A stretch of 64,000 bases of DNA from CAYLPJ01 sp964385465 (GTDB lineage Bacteria; Planctomycetota; Phycisphaerae; SM23-33). Location: NCBI GenBank assembly GCA_964385465.1, contig CAYLPJ010000001.1, positions 124,001 through 188,000 of the forward strand. Reading direction: 5' to 3'. Below, one piece after another: positions 43,059 to 52,514 of the stretch (positions within the stretch are counted from its first letter, which is position 1; each line of letters starts with the position of its first letter). Both the position numbers and the translations under genes were made by a program. Below the pieces are notes generated by a model. The model saw only the letters and a list, made by a program, of their open reading frames with translations, ran no database searches and was not told the DNA's origin.

Positions 43059-46000
43059 TCAGAACGCCACCTTCACGGTGCGGTCGGGTTTGGTCGAAGC
43101 GGCTTCGAAACCCTCCAGGACCTTCCACCTGCCCGTGCCCTGCTCGCCGACGCCGACGTCGTAGGCCCCGGCCTCGAACACCCACGGACGGAACGTCCGC
43201 CCGTTGATCCGCAGCGTGTAGACGATCTCTCCGTCGTCGCCGGCGCGGCGGACCTGCACGACGGGGTCGTCCATGCCGCTGACGGCGATCTTCGGCAGCC
43301 AGGCCGTCGGGCGGCGGGCGTAGTTGTCGAGCTGGCCGATGGTCTTGGGCCAGCCCTCGTACTGCGAGCCGGTCTCGGGGTCGCGCGGGTCGGCGAACAG
43401 CGGCCAGCACTCGATGTCGATCTTCCGCGTGTCCTTGTGGAACCGGACGATGCCGTAGCCGGGCATCTTGTCGTGGAGGCTGGCCGGCTCGCGGTGCATC
43501 TCCCGCGGGTTGGTGTGGGCGTAGACGGTCACGGGGTTGCCGAAGCCGTCGCGGTACGAGCCGGTGTGCGGAATGTCCCCGGGGACGGGCCTGGCCGGCT
43601 CGCCCACGGGCACCCAGGCGCGGGGGTAGAAGTTCGCCACCGAGGGCACGCACATCGACCAGCCGGCGTCGCCCCACGTGTCGATGCCGTGATGGCAGAT
43701 GGTGGCGAGGTGCTGGTCCCCGCCGACCATGAAGGCGAACGCCCGGCGCATCGCGTCCAGGGCCTTGCGCCGCCCGCGCTGGGGCCAGCCGTTCGAGTCG
43801 TAGTCCGCCACCAGCCGCTTGAGCCCCCCGCCGTGCAGCGTCGCGAGGTTGGCGAAGACCGTCTGCGACAGCGCGACCTTGAAGTCCGCCCCGCGCCAGC
43901 TCGACGCCCAGTCCCGCAGGAACGCAAGCTGGCGGTCGCCAAGCAGCTTCGTGCCCGGAATGTCCGCCGTGGACGGGTCGAAGTCCGGGTCGTGGACGTG
44001 GTCGCTGCGGCCGCGGCTCTTCGGCACGACGCCGGCCGGGCCGGTCTTGAACTTCCGGTCTTCCAGGACGGCGAAACTCACCCGCCCGTAGAGCATCTCG
44101 GTGTAGTAGACGCCGATGCCCTGCTTGACGGGCGTGGGATCGTACGGGTCGGGCAGGTTGCTGGTCTGGGTTCGCTCGACCACCTTCACCCACTCGGCGG
44201 GCATGGCGTATCCGCCGCTGTTGATCCCCTTGGGCGCCTTGCGCCCGCCCTGGCCCCAGAGGTTGCCCTGGTAGACGTCGTGGTCGTCGGGGATGCTCAC
44301 GCAGGGGCGGTCGCGGAGCAGGTCGGCGTAGGCCCAGCCGAAATAGTACCACTTGCGGAGGTAGTCCAGCACGGCGACCTCCAGCGGGCGCCGCGTCACG
44401 CCGTAGCCGCCGACGTTCTCGTAGATGTTGTCCCCGCTGAAGAACAGCACGTCCGGGTCGTGCGCCTTGACGTGACGGACCAGGTCCAGGTTCGGGAACG
44501 CGTAGTCGGCGTTGCCCGTGAACCCGGCCAGGACGATCGTCTTCTTGTCCGCCGGGTCCCGCCGGACCGTGCCCTCGAAGGCGTAGTCCGCCGTCTTCCC
44601 GTCCGCCTCACGCAGGGCGTAGACCACCCGGTACGGCGTGTCCTTCGTGTCGTCCCAGTCCGCCACGCGAAACGTCGCCGTGCGGGCCAGCGGATGGATC
44701 TCGGCCGTGGCGACCCGCTTCCAGGCCGCGCCGTCGCGGACCTCCAGGCGGACGGCCTTGCCGTCGGCGTCGCCCAGCGGCGGCATCTGCGCGGTCATCT
44801 TCAGCACGCCGCGGCTGAGCGTGTGCTGGGCCCACAGCACCGGGCCGAACGCCCGCTCGGGATGGCTGGCCAGCTTCGCGCCCGAGACCCGCCAGTCGCC
44901 GAACCACACCGTGCCCCTGGCATTCTTCGGCGCGTCCACCACCAGCGCGATGTTGCCCACAAGCGCGTTCGGGTCCGCCGGGCGGTGCGTCTCGGCGAGC
45001 TGCCGCCCGCTGCCCGGGTCGTGGGCCGAGAGAGTCAGCGTGTAGCCGCCGGCCTCGTCGGGCGCGCCGGCCAGGCGGAGCTCGACGTCGTCGGTCGCCA
45101 GGGCCTTGCCCTCGCCCCCGCCCGGGCCGCGGGCGCCGGAGGGCTTCTCCCGCTTCCCGCCCGGCGGCTTGAGAAGGTACAGCTCGGCGATCGCGCACGC
45201 CGGCCGCTCGGGCACGATCCCGGTCTTGGCGACCAGCCGGACGTGCCGGGCTTGGACGGGCTTGAAGCGGGCGGTCCCGAGGGCGGCGGTGTCGGCGAAC
45301 CGGCCGGAGGCGACGGGCTTGCCCCACTGCTCGCCGTCGTCGCTGACGTAGAGTTCCCAGTCGGCGAACCGGCCGATGGCCTTGTCCTGGCGGGGCAGGA
45401 CGGCGAAGCCGGCGAACGCCGCCCGCTCGCCGAGGTCGATCCGTACCTCGTGCGGATAGGAGGGCTTGTCGCTGCTGTACCGCGAATGCCAGATCGTCCC
45501 CGCCTTGCCGTCGAGCATGTTCGCCGCGCGGTTGTCGGCGGCCTTCGTCTCCTCGGTCTCTACGGTGGCGGCCCAGCCGTCGCGGTCGAGGGCGTCGGCC
45601 GGGGGCTCCGGCGGCGGCGCGGCCCGGCCGGGGCGGACGCGGGGCACGGCGGGGGCTCGGCCGAGGAAGAGCCCGCGCCCGGCGTGCAGCCCGGCCTCGG
45701 TGCCCCGCCCGCGTCGGACGCTGTCCCGGTAGTCGCCCCACGTGCCGCGAATGCCCACGCGGAAACCGGCCCAGCCTTTCTTGAGCCCTCCGGGCAGGCC
45801 CATGCGGACGCGGACCTCGAAGGCCCCGCCGCCTTCGGCGAGGTCGCGGGTCAGCAGGTGCACGTTGCGGTCGGGCCCCGGCCGGATGCACTCCAGCCGC
45901 CCACCGGCGATCCGCCAGTCCTGGAGCGGGTTGGTCCAGTAGTCCCGCCCGGCCCAGACGCGGGTGACCTCTTGAGGCCAGTCGCTGGCGAACGCGGCGG

Positions 46001-46094
46001 GCGCGTCGGCACCGGCGGCGGGGACGGCCAGGGCCAGCGCGAGGGCGAGCGGGGCGAGGGTGTGCGGCAGCGCGGGCGTGGGAAGGCGGTTCAT
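43059..46094 (-). CDS. Secreted PhoD-like metallophosphatase with discoidin-like and beta-sandwich domains
   Basis: 1011 residues. The signal peptide (LAPLALALALAVPAAGA) is followed by a laminin G/concanavalin-like region (about 30-150) and a discoidin-like domain (about 175-320: LDGKAGTIWHSRYSS, VRIDLGERAAF, ARHVRLVA). After further strands comes a PhoD-type catalytic domain from about 540, with DVLFFSGDNIYE, SIPDDHDVYQ and FMVGGDQHL as metal-binding motifs. It probably releases phosphate from phospho-esters on bound glycans or lipids outside the cytoplasm. GGAG lies seven bases before ATG 46094. It is the middle gene of an operon between the GH36-like and AKR genes. Confidence 0.85.
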   Translation of the reverse strand: MNRLPTPALPHTLAPLALALALAVPAAGADAPAAFASDWPQEVTRVWAGRDYWTNPLQDWRIAGGRLECIRPGPDRNVHLLTRDLAEGGGAFEVRVRMGLPGGLKKGWAGFRVGIRGTWGDYRDSVRRGRGTEAGLHAGRGLFLGRAPAVPRVRPGRAAPPPEPPADALDRDGWAATVETEETKAADNRAANMLDGKAGTIWHSRYSSDKPSYPHEVRIDLGERAAFAGFAVLPRQDKAIGRFADWELYVSDDGEQWGKPVASGRFADTAALGTARFKPVQARHVRLVAKTGIVPERPACAIAELYLLKPPGGKREKPSGARGPGGGEGKALATDDVELRLAGAPDEAGGYTLTLSAHDPGSGRQLAETHRPADPNALVGNIALVVDAPKNARGTVWFGDWRVSGAKLASHPERAFGPVLWAQHTLSRGVLKMTAQMPPLGDADGKAVRLEVRDGAAWKRVATAEIHPLARTATFRVADWDDTKDTPYRVVYALREADGKTADYAFEGTVRRDPADKKTIVLAGFTGNADYAFPNLDLVRHVKAHDPDVLFFSGDNIYENVGGYGVTRRPLEVAVLDYLRKWYYFGWAYADLLRDRPCVSIPDDHDVYQGNLWGQGGRKAPKGINSGGYAMPAEWVKVVERTQTSNLPDPYDPTPVKQGIGVYYTEMLYGRVSFAVLEDRKFKTGPAGVVPKSRGRSDHVHDPDFDPSTADIPGTKLLGDRQLAFLRDWASSWRGADFKVALSQTVFANLATLHGGGLKRLVADYDSNGWPQRGRRKALDAMRRAFAFMVGGDQHLATICHHGIDTWGDAGWSMCVPSVANFYPRAWVPVGEPARPVPGDIPHTGSYRDGFGNPVTVYAHTNPREMHREPASLHDKMPGYGIVRFHKDTRKIDIECWPLFADPRDPETGSQYEGWPKTIGQLDNYARRPTAWLPKIAVSGMDDPVVQVRRAGDDGEIVYTLRINGRTFRPWVFEAGAYDVGVGEQGTGRWKVLEGFEAASTKPDRTVKVAF

Positions 46095-46162
46095 GGCATT
46101 CTCCGTTGCGAGGTTGACCGGGATTCCCGGCGGCCGGCGCCGGGCCGGGCCGGCGGCTCGGC

Positions 46163-47815
46163 TCAGCGGACGTCCGCCGCGGCGGCGGGCAGCAGGCCTC
46201 GCGTGACAGTGTAGCGTATCACGCCGTCGGGGCTCGTCCAATCGTAACGGAGTGCCTGGTCCTCGAAGGCCCAGTCGCGGGGGCTGGTGGTCTGGAGCCA
46301 GTCCAGCGGCTCGGCGGGGGACTGCGTGCGGCTGGCCTGGGCAAACGCCGCCCGCAGGGCCATCGACTGCTCGGGCCCGACGGCGTCGGGCTCGGCGGAG
46401 ACCCACAGCGGCGTGCCGCTTCGGCTCAGCAGGTCCATCCATTGAAAGTTCTTGTCCCACGGCACCTTGCCGGTCAGGCCGACGCAGTCGGCGTCCGCGG
46501 CGAAGAACGTGCCGTGCTGGCAGAGCCGAAACGCCAGGGCGTTGATGCCCATCTTCCGCGTCCGCTCCCAGTCCCGGCCGCTCGTGTCGTCGCCGACGCG
46601 CTGAATCTCCACCAGCCCGGCCGCGAGGTGACCGACCGTGTTGCACCCGAGCACGAGCCCGTCGCCGGTGGCGCGGCGGATGGCGCGGTAGAGGTCGGTG
46701 AGGATCTCCGCGGTCGTCCGCGAGCGGTCCTCGAACTGCCAGCCCGGGCTGGCGACCTCCGAGCCCATCTCGTAGCCCCACCGCCCGAGGCAGTCGTAGG
46801 TGGTGAAGTCGTGCTTGATCAGCTCGTAGCCCCAGCCGCGCAGCGTGCGGATGTCCTGCTCGACCCGCGCGAGCACGTCCGGCTGGCTGGGGTCCAGCGT
46901 GGGTACGGCGTCGCCGCGGTTGAGCATCCGCCGCTCGGGCAGCAGGTTGCCCGGATGCGCATCGGGGGATGCCGCCAGCGGGCGGATCCAGATGCCCGGG
47001 CGGGCGCCCATCTCGCGCATGGCGTCGGCGAGGCCGGGCATGTCGGGAAAGCGCTCGTTTCCGCAATCCCACGGCCCGCCGGTGGCAGGGTCGCCGACGC
47101 CGCGTCGCTGCCAGCCGGCGTCGACGGTCATGAACGGGCGGTTGGACACGGCGGGGCTGTGATCGGCCAGCAGCTTCGCGTCGTCGAGGATCCGCACGTG
47201 CGAGCTGTCGCCGTAGGCGTAGTACCAGTTGTTCCCGCCGTAGAGGCTGGCCACCGGCAGGCGCGGGCTGTCGCAGAGCTGGCGGCAGAAGTTCCTGGCG
47301 GCCTGGAAGGGCGTCTCGTCCTCGTCGGAGAGCGTGGCGACGATGGTGGCGGCCTCGAGCATCCGCTCGCCGAGGACCACGCCGACGCCGCCGGAGCGGA
47401 GGTCCATGTGGAGGCTGAGCCCCTCGCTGTCGACGCGCCAGAAGCACATCGCGCCGGCGCCGGTCTTGACGCCGCAGCCGCCGGTGGCATAGCCCTCCCG
47501 GGCGAGGAAGTACCAGGGCATGACGCGTTCGGGAATGATCCCCCGCCACTCCAGGTCGCCGTAGGACCGCTCCCAGTGGTCGCCCAGGAGGAGCTGCTCG
47601 CTGCTGACCGGCTGGCGCCAGCGAAGGTGCAACTGCACCAGCGGGGTGTTCGGGGCGTAGATCCGCACGGCCAGGCCCTGCCCGGACGGCTGGAGCAGCA
47701 CCTCGATGTCTCGCGCCGTCCAGGACTCGCCGCCGGCGTTCACCAGGAGGTACGTCGTCTCCTCGGTCTGGATCCACGCGCGATCGGGCGGGCGCATTGT
47801 CGGCGCTTGGCTCAT
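46163..47815 (-). CDS. GH36/melibiase-like alpha-galactosidase family protein
   Basis: A 550-residue cytoplasmic (no signal peptide) GH-D clan glycosidase. An N-terminal beta-sandwich is followed by a TIM barrel beginning at SLYGGNNWYYAYG. The predicted nucleophile is Asp336 in YELIKHDFTTYD and the acid/base Asp409 or Asp410 in RVGDDTSGRDW, as in GH27/GH36. PFMTVDAGW matches the early barrel strand that binds sugar. First gene of the operon that continues with PhoD-like and AKR genes. Alpha-galactoside or a related alpha-linked sugar is the likely substrate; the exact sugar is uncertain. Confidence 0.83.
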   Translation of the reverse strand: MSQAPTMRPPDRAWIQTEETTYLLVNAGGESWTARDIEVLLQPSGQGLAVRIYAPNTPLVQLHLRWRQPVSSEQLLLGDHWERSYGDLEWRGIIPERVMPWYFLAREGYATGGCGVKTGAGAMCFWRVDSEGLSLHMDLRSGGVGVVLGERMLEAATIVATLSDEDETPFQAARNFCRQLCDSPRLPVASLYGGNNWYYAYGDSSHVRILDDAKLLADHSPAVSNRPFMTVDAGWQRRGVGDPATGGPWDCGNERFPDMPGLADAMREMGARPGIWIRPLAASPDAHPGNLLPERRMLNRGDAVPTLDPSQPDVLARVEQDIRTLRGWGYELIKHDFTTYDCLGRWGYEMGSEVASPGWQFEDRSRTTAEILTDLYRAIRRATGDGLVLGCNTVGHLAAGLVEIQRVGDDTSGRDWERTRKMGINALAFRLCQHGTFFAADADCVGLTGKVPWDKNFQWMDLLSRSGTPLWVSAEPDAVGPEQSMALRAAFAQASRTQSPAEPLDWLQTTSPRDWAFEDQALRYDWTSPDGVIRYTVTRGLLPAAAADVR

Positions 47816-47916
47816 GCAGTCCGGCTCCAGCCTCCGGCCGGGGCCGCAGGCGTGCTTTCGGGTGTTTCTACTGTCCGCGGCCCGCCGCGGTTCGCCCGCG
47901 CGGACCGACCGTGGTT

Positions 47917-47922
47917 ATTGTA
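47917..47922 (-). promoter_or_regulatory. Weak -10 candidate for the GH36-PhoD-AKR operon
   Basis: TACAAT on the minus strand within the 191-bp divergent gap; no good -35 at normal spacing. Confidence 0.25.
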
Positions 47923-47993
47923 TCGGTTATCCCCGCCGATGGCTTGCAGGCGCTTTGCGGAACAGGCGGGCTCGATCGACCGCGGCGATGTGG

Positions 47994-47999
47994 TACAAT
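47994..47999 (+). promoter_or_regulatory. -10 box placed for leaderless transcription
   Basis: TACAAT ends seven bases before the GTG start at 48007, which would put the transcription start at or next to the start codon. No Shine-Dalgarno is present before this gene, consistent with a leaderless message. Confidence 0.4.
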
Positions 48000-48006
48000 C
48001 CCCCGC

Positions 48007-48861
48007 GTGAGCGAACCGCTTCCCACCGTGCCCTTCGGCGAGATCGAGGTCACCCGCCTGATCAGCGGGGGCAATCCGCTGTGCGGCAACTCCCACTTCT
48101 CGCCCGAGCGGAACGAGGCCATGCGGGCGTACTTCACCGACGGGCGCGTCGTGGAGTACCTCCACCGCCTCGAGGCCGCGGGGATCAACACGCTCCAGGC
48201 CCGTGGGGACTACCACCGCGTGCTGCACTGGGTGGAGCTGTTCCGCCGGGAGGGCGGCCGGCTGCACTGGATCGCCCAGACCGCCAGCGAGATGCACGAC
48301 GTACGCCAGAACATCCGCATCCTCGCCGCAGCCGGGGCCGTGGGCATCTACCACCACGGCACGCAGACCGACCGGTGGTGGCAGGAGGGGCGGATCGGCC
48401 GCGTCGAGGACTTCCTCAAGTGCATCCGCGAAGCCGGCGTCCGCGTCGGGCTCGGCACCCACATTCCCGAGGTCATCGACCACGCCGAATCAGCCGGCTG
48501 GGACGTCGATTTCTACATGGCCTGCGTCTACAACCTCTCCCGCAAGCAACGCCAGAGCGCCCTGGTGGACCCCGCGGCCGCCGCCGAGCCGGAGGAGTTC
48601 CTCGAAGAGGACCCCCCGCGCATGTACGAGACGGTCCGCCGGACGCCGAAGCAGTGCCTGGCGTTCAAGATCCTCGCCGCCGGACGGCGCTGCCAGACGC
48701 AGGACGGCGTCGCGGCCGCGTTCGCCGAGGCCTTCGCCAACATCAAGCCGACCGACGCCGTCGTGGCGGGCATGTTCCCCCGCGACGCCGACCACGTCGC
48801 CCTCAACGTCGCCCACGCCGCAACGGCGTGCAGGGCGACCGCCGCCGGCACAACGGCCTGA
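48007..48861 (+). CDS. Predicted cytoplasmic TIM-barrel protein of unknown function
   Basis: 284 residues, family not recognised. Alternating strands and helices suggest a TIM barrel: VTRLISGGNPLCG at the first strand, INTLQARGDYH, LHWIAQTAS, AVGIYHHGTQTD, VRVGLGTHIPEVID and DVDFYMACVYN. The opening resembles aldo/keto reductases (GGNPL), but no Asp-Tyr-Lys-His tetrad is seen. His residues clustered at strand ends (HHGT, GTHIPE) could bind a metal. GTG 48007 is the only reasonable start. It precedes, in the same direction, the CBM9-like protein and the sulfatase, so a linked catabolic role is possible. Confidence 0.68.
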   Translation: MSEPLPTVPFGEIEVTRLISGGNPLCGNSHFSPERNEAMRAYFTDGRVVEYLHRLEAAGINTLQARGDYHRVLHWVELFRREGGRLHWIAQTASEMHDVRQNIRILAAAGAVGIYHHGTQTDRWWQEGRIGRVEDFLKCIREAGVRVGLGTHIPEVIDHAESAGWDVDFYMACVYNLSRKQRQSALVDPAAAAEPEEFLEEDPPRMYETVRRTPKQCLAFKILAAGRRCQTQDGVAAAFAEAFANIKPTDAVVAGMFPRDADHVALNVAHAATACRATAAGTTA

Positions 48862-48908
48862 AGCCCGTGCACCGCGCCGCATGGGTCTCCGCGGGCCAGC
48901 CCGCGACC

Positions 48909-48937
48909 TTCCCGAGCCGCCTCCCGGCCGGTACAGT
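48909..48937 (+). promoter_or_regulatory. Weak promoter candidate for the CBM9-like gene
   Basis: TTCCCG (48909-48914), 17-base spacer, TACAGT (48932-48937), about 40 nt before the start. Confidence 0.25.
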
Positions 48938-48979
48938 ATGTCCGAGCGAACGCCGCAACTCCGTCCGAGGGAAACGACC

Positions 48980-51900
48980 ATGCGACCAGTGCTTCTCGCC
49001 GCTGCGACCTTCGCGGTCACCGCCGCAACAACCGCCGCGGCCGACGACGACTACCGCTTCCCCCGCGCCCGCATCCCGCACGTCGGGGACGCCGCACCCA
49101 CCGTCGACGGGCGGATCGGCGCCGACGAGGTCCGCCGCTTCGCCGCCATCGGCGGGATGGTCACCTGGGGCGGGGCCTCGGGCAACCTAAGGACCGTCGT
49201 GCCCCGCATCCAGCAGGTCACGTGGTACCTCGGCTACGACGACGAGCGCCTCTACATCTTCATGCGCTCGCCCAACCCCCCGGGCTCCTGGCCGCTGGCG
49301 CGCGTCAAGGCCGACGACTTCGGGAACCGCATCCTCTGGGACGATCACGTCGAGATCCAGCTCGCCCGCGACCGCGACAAGGCCACCTTCCCCGGCGTCG
49401 GCTTCTACAAGATCATGGCCAACGCCAAGGGCGCGGTGAACGATGACTGGTACTACAACGGCACGCCGGGGACCGAGACCGAGTGGTCCCTGGCCGGGCC
49501 CGTCAAGTGCCACGTCACCCGGGATGCCTGGGAGCTGGAGCTGGCCGTCGACCTCCGGGCCCTGGACGTCCGCGACCTCGACGGGCAGACGTGGGTCCTC
49601 CAGCTCCTCCGCGCCGACGCCCCCGGCGGGCACTACTTCGCCGGGTGGGTCGGCGAGGCATGGATGGCATGGAAGAAGTTCGGGCAGGTCACCTTCGACC
49701 CCCACGCGCCCGCTTTCCGCCTGCTCGAGACCGGCGAGCTGCCCAGGGGGAAGATGGACCTCGGCGTCGAGATCGTCGGAGGCCCGCAGAAGGTGCCCGT
49801 CACCGTGGCCGTGACCGTCACCGACGGCGAGGGCAGGCGGGTCTACCGCCACAGCGAGACGCACAGCCCCGCCGCGGGCAGGACGGCCGCGATGCGCTTT
49901 GCCAAGGAGCTGCCGCTGACCGACCGCGACAACGAGATCGACATCCTGGCGACGTTCCCCCGCGACGACGGCGAGGGCGGCAAGGAGACGGTGACGCTCT
50001 ATCACGCCCGCGCGCCGATCATCAAGCTGACGCCGGCCTATCACGAGCGCCACGTGGCACCGTGGCTGGAGCAGCGGCCCAAGGGCGATTTCGCGTGGGA
50101 CTTCGCCTGCTGGCCCAGCTACGACGTCGCGCGGACCAAGGTGGACGTGGACTTCTTCGGCATCGACGAGAAGCTCGCCGACGCCACCGCCTTCGAGGTC
50201 GCCGTGACCAGGCGAGACGGCCGCAAGCCGCTGGCAGCCGTGCGGGGGTCGCTGGAAGGCAAGACCGGCGAGGCGGTGCTCAAGGGCCTGGACCTCCCGG
50301 TCGGGAAGTACCGCGCGACCGTCCGCCTGTTCGCCGGCAAGGACGTAGTGGGCAGGCGGTCGATGGACTTCGTCCGCCGCACGTATCCGTGGGAGGGCAA
50401 CCGCCTCGGCGTATCCGACCGTGTCCTGCCGCCCTTCACGCCCATCGAGGCCGACGCCGACAAGGCCGAGTTCGACGTCTGGGGGCGGACCGTCCGCTTC
50501 GGGGAAACCGGGCTGCCCGAGCGGATCGTCGCCGACGGCGGCGCCGGCCGGCGGAACATCCTCGCCGCCCCGATCCGCCTGGCCGCCGCGGCGGGCGGCA
50601 AGGGCCTCGCCGTCACCGACGCGGCCCTGCGGATCGAGCGCAGCTCCCCCGGGCGGGTGGACATGACCTCGACGGGCCGGCTCGGCCCGGCCGCGTGCGA
50701 GCTGGCCACGCGGCTTGACTACGACGGCTGGACCCACGTCCGCCTGACGCTGGACCCGGGGGAGGAGCCGGCCTCGCTGGACCGCCTCGCCCTCCGCGTG
50801 CCGCTCTGGTCCGGCGCCGACACGATGTACGTCCAGCGGGCGGGGGACGGCTACGCGGGCAACGCCTTCGGCGACGTGCCCGACGGCAAGGGGAGGGTGT
50901 GGCACAGCGGGGAGCTGCTGCCGTTCGGGCAGTGGCGGAGCTTCGTGCCGGTCGTCTTCGTCGGCAACGGCGACAAGGGCCTGTGGTGGTTCGCCGCCGA
51001 TCGCCGCGGCTGGACGTTCTCGCGGGATCGCCCGGCCGTCGAGATCCACCGCGGCGACGCCGGCGTGGAGCTTCGCGTCAACATACTCGCCGCCCGGGCA
51101 GAGCTGACCGAACCGCGGACCTGGGAGTTCGCCTTCCTCGCCGACCCCGTCAAGCACATCCCCGACGAACGGCGGTGGGCATGGGGGCGGCGGACGTACC
51201 ACCACGACACGCCGGGGTACCGCTACTACGGACGGAGCGTGGACGGCTACCAGTGCACGGACGAGGACCTCGCCGAGCTCAAGCGCGTGCTGACGGACCC
51301 GACGTGGAGCTACGACCGCGAGAAGGTGAAGGACAATTGGGTCCGCCGCCACCTCGACGCGTTCCGCGGCCGGGGGTACAGGAGCGTCGCCGGGCACAAC
51401 CGCATGTGCGTGCTGTACGGCTCGACGTCGCTGACGGGCCTGGGCCTCGACGCGTTCGACACCTACGGCGGGGAATGGCTGGGTCGGACCAATTGGGAGC
51501 CCAACCCCCAGACGGAGTTCGAGGGGCGATGGAACCTCCAGTTCACCAAGCGGTGGACCACGCCGCGGGAGCTGACGACCGTGGGCGTGAACTTCACGCC
51601 CAGCTACGAGGAGTGCTTCGTCTGGCACCATCATCGGCTGCTGAAGGCCGTGCCGGTCAACGGCACGTGGTGGGACAACCGCTCGCTGACGGTCATCTCG
51701 GACTACGACCCGCAGGCCGGGGAGTTCTACGAGCGGTTCAACGTCTTCACCCGCCGGCGGCTGATGAAGCGGCTGGCGAACATCGGCTGGTCGCTGAACC
51801 GCCGCCCGTGGTGGATCAACAACATGCACGTGGACTGGTCGTTCTGCCAGGTGGCCTGGCACGTGGAGAACGAGTTCTACACCGACAACGAGGACACCAC

Positions 51901-52462
51901 GATGGTCGACCAGTTGCCGGTGGATGTCTTCCGCGCGATGTGCCGGATCAAGCGGGGGATCGTCCACCGCCTGGCCACCCGCGGGCCGGAAGGAACGGTC
52001 GAGCAGGTCCGCCGCGCCGGGCGCAACGCCGTCGGCATGTGCCTGCTGCACGACATCGGAAGCTACGGCTGGGGTGCCGACCGCGACTTCTCCCCGGACA
52101 TGCTCGACCTGCTCGACCGCCAGGTCGGCTTCTTCGACGGGGCGGAGTTCATCGGCTACTGGCGGAACCGCCACGTTCTCATCGAGACGCCCGGCGTCTA
52201 CGCCTCGCTGTACCGCAACCGCGAGCGGACGCGCGCCGTCGCCGTCGTGCTCAGCAGCCGCCGCGGCGACGTGGACGTGCGATTCCGCCTCCGCGACGGG
52301 CTGTTGAAGAACCGGGAGGTCACGCGCATCACCGATGGCGAGACCGGGCGGGCGTTCGGCCTGCACTACGACCGCAAGACGCGCCGGCGCCGGCTCGGCG
52401 AGCTGAAGATCGACCGCTTCGGCATGCCCGACCGCGGCGTGCGTCTGCTGATCCTGGAATGA
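48980..52462 (+). CDS. Large secreted protein: CBM9-like domain plus glycoside hydrolase-like (DUF6067-type) region
   Basis: 1160 residues. A signal peptide (MRPVLLAAATFAVTAATTAAAD) leads to a CBM9/DOMON-like N-terminal domain (about 30-230), recognised by DAAPTVDGRIGADE, WYLGYDDERLYIFMRS, LWDDHVEIQ and WELELAVDL. The centre (about 240-700) is beta-rich. The C-terminal half from about 735 (RRTYHHDTPGYRYYG) resembles a catalytic barrel: VAGHNRMCVLYG, WWINNMHVDWSFCQ and GMCLLHDIGSYGW, with several acidic residues. The region resembles DUF6067-type proteins linked to GH123-like folds; that assignment is from memory and moderate. GAGGGA precedes ATG 48980. It sits 52 bp before the sulfatase gene, suggesting action on the same sulfated polysaccharide. 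Confidence 0.72.
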   Translation: MRPVLLAAATFAVTAATTAAADDDYRFPRARIPHVGDAAPTVDGRIGADEVRRFAAIGGMVTWGGASGNLRTVVPRIQQVTWYLGYDDERLYIFMRSPNPPGSWPLARVKADDFGNRILWDDHVEIQLARDRDKATFPGVGFYKIMANAKGAVNDDWYYNGTPGTETEWSLAGPVKCHVTRDAWELELAVDLRALDVRDLDGQTWVLQLLRADAPGGHYFAGWVGEAWMAWKKFGQVTFDPHAPAFRLLETGELPRGKMDLGVEIVGGPQKVPVTVAVTVTDGEGRRVYRHSETHSPAAGRTAAMRFAKELPLTDRDNEIDILATFPRDDGEGGKETVTLYHARAPIIKLTPAYHERHVAPWLEQRPKGDFAWDFACWPSYDVARTKVDVDFFGIDEKLADATAFEVAVTRRDGRKPLAAVRGSLEGKTGEAVLKGLDLPVGKYRATVRLFAGKDVVGRRSMDFVRRTYPWEGNRLGVSDRVLPPFTPIEADADKAEFDVWGRTVRFGETGLPERIVADGGAGRRNILAAPIRLAAAAGGKGLAVTDAALRIERSSPGRVDMTSTGRLGPAACELATRLDYDGWTHVRLTLDPGEEPASLDRLALRVPLWSGADTMYVQRAGDGYAGNAFGDVPDGKGRVWHSGELLPFGQWRSFVPVVFVGNGDKGLWWFAADRRGWTFSRDRPAVEIHRGDAGVELRVNILAARAELTEPRTWEFAFLADPVKHIPDERRWAWGRRTYHHDTPGYRYYGRSVDGYQCTDEDLAELKRVLTDPTWSYDREKVKDNWVRRHLDAFRGRGYRSVAGHNRMCVLYGSTSLTGLGLDAFDTYGGEWLGRTNWEPNPQTEFEGRWNLQFTKRWTTPRELTTVGVNFTPSYEECFVWHHHRLLKAVPVNGTWWDNRSLTVISDYDPQAGEFYERFNVFTRRRLMKRLANIGWSLNRRPWWINNMHVDWSFCQVAWHVENEFYTDNEDTTMVDQLPVDVFRAMCRIKRGIVHRLATRGPEGTVEQVRRAGRNAVGMCLLHDIGSYGWGADRDFSPDMLDLLDRQVGFFDGAEFIGYWRNRHVLIETPGVYASLYRNRERTRAVAVVLSSRRGDVDVRFRLRDGLLKNREVTRITDGETGRAFGLHYDRKTRRRRLGELKIDRFGMPDRGVRLLILE

Positions 52463-52514
52463 GTCCCCCGCGCCCCGGCCGACCGGGGCCCAGACGAAAG
52501 CCACGGAGCACACC

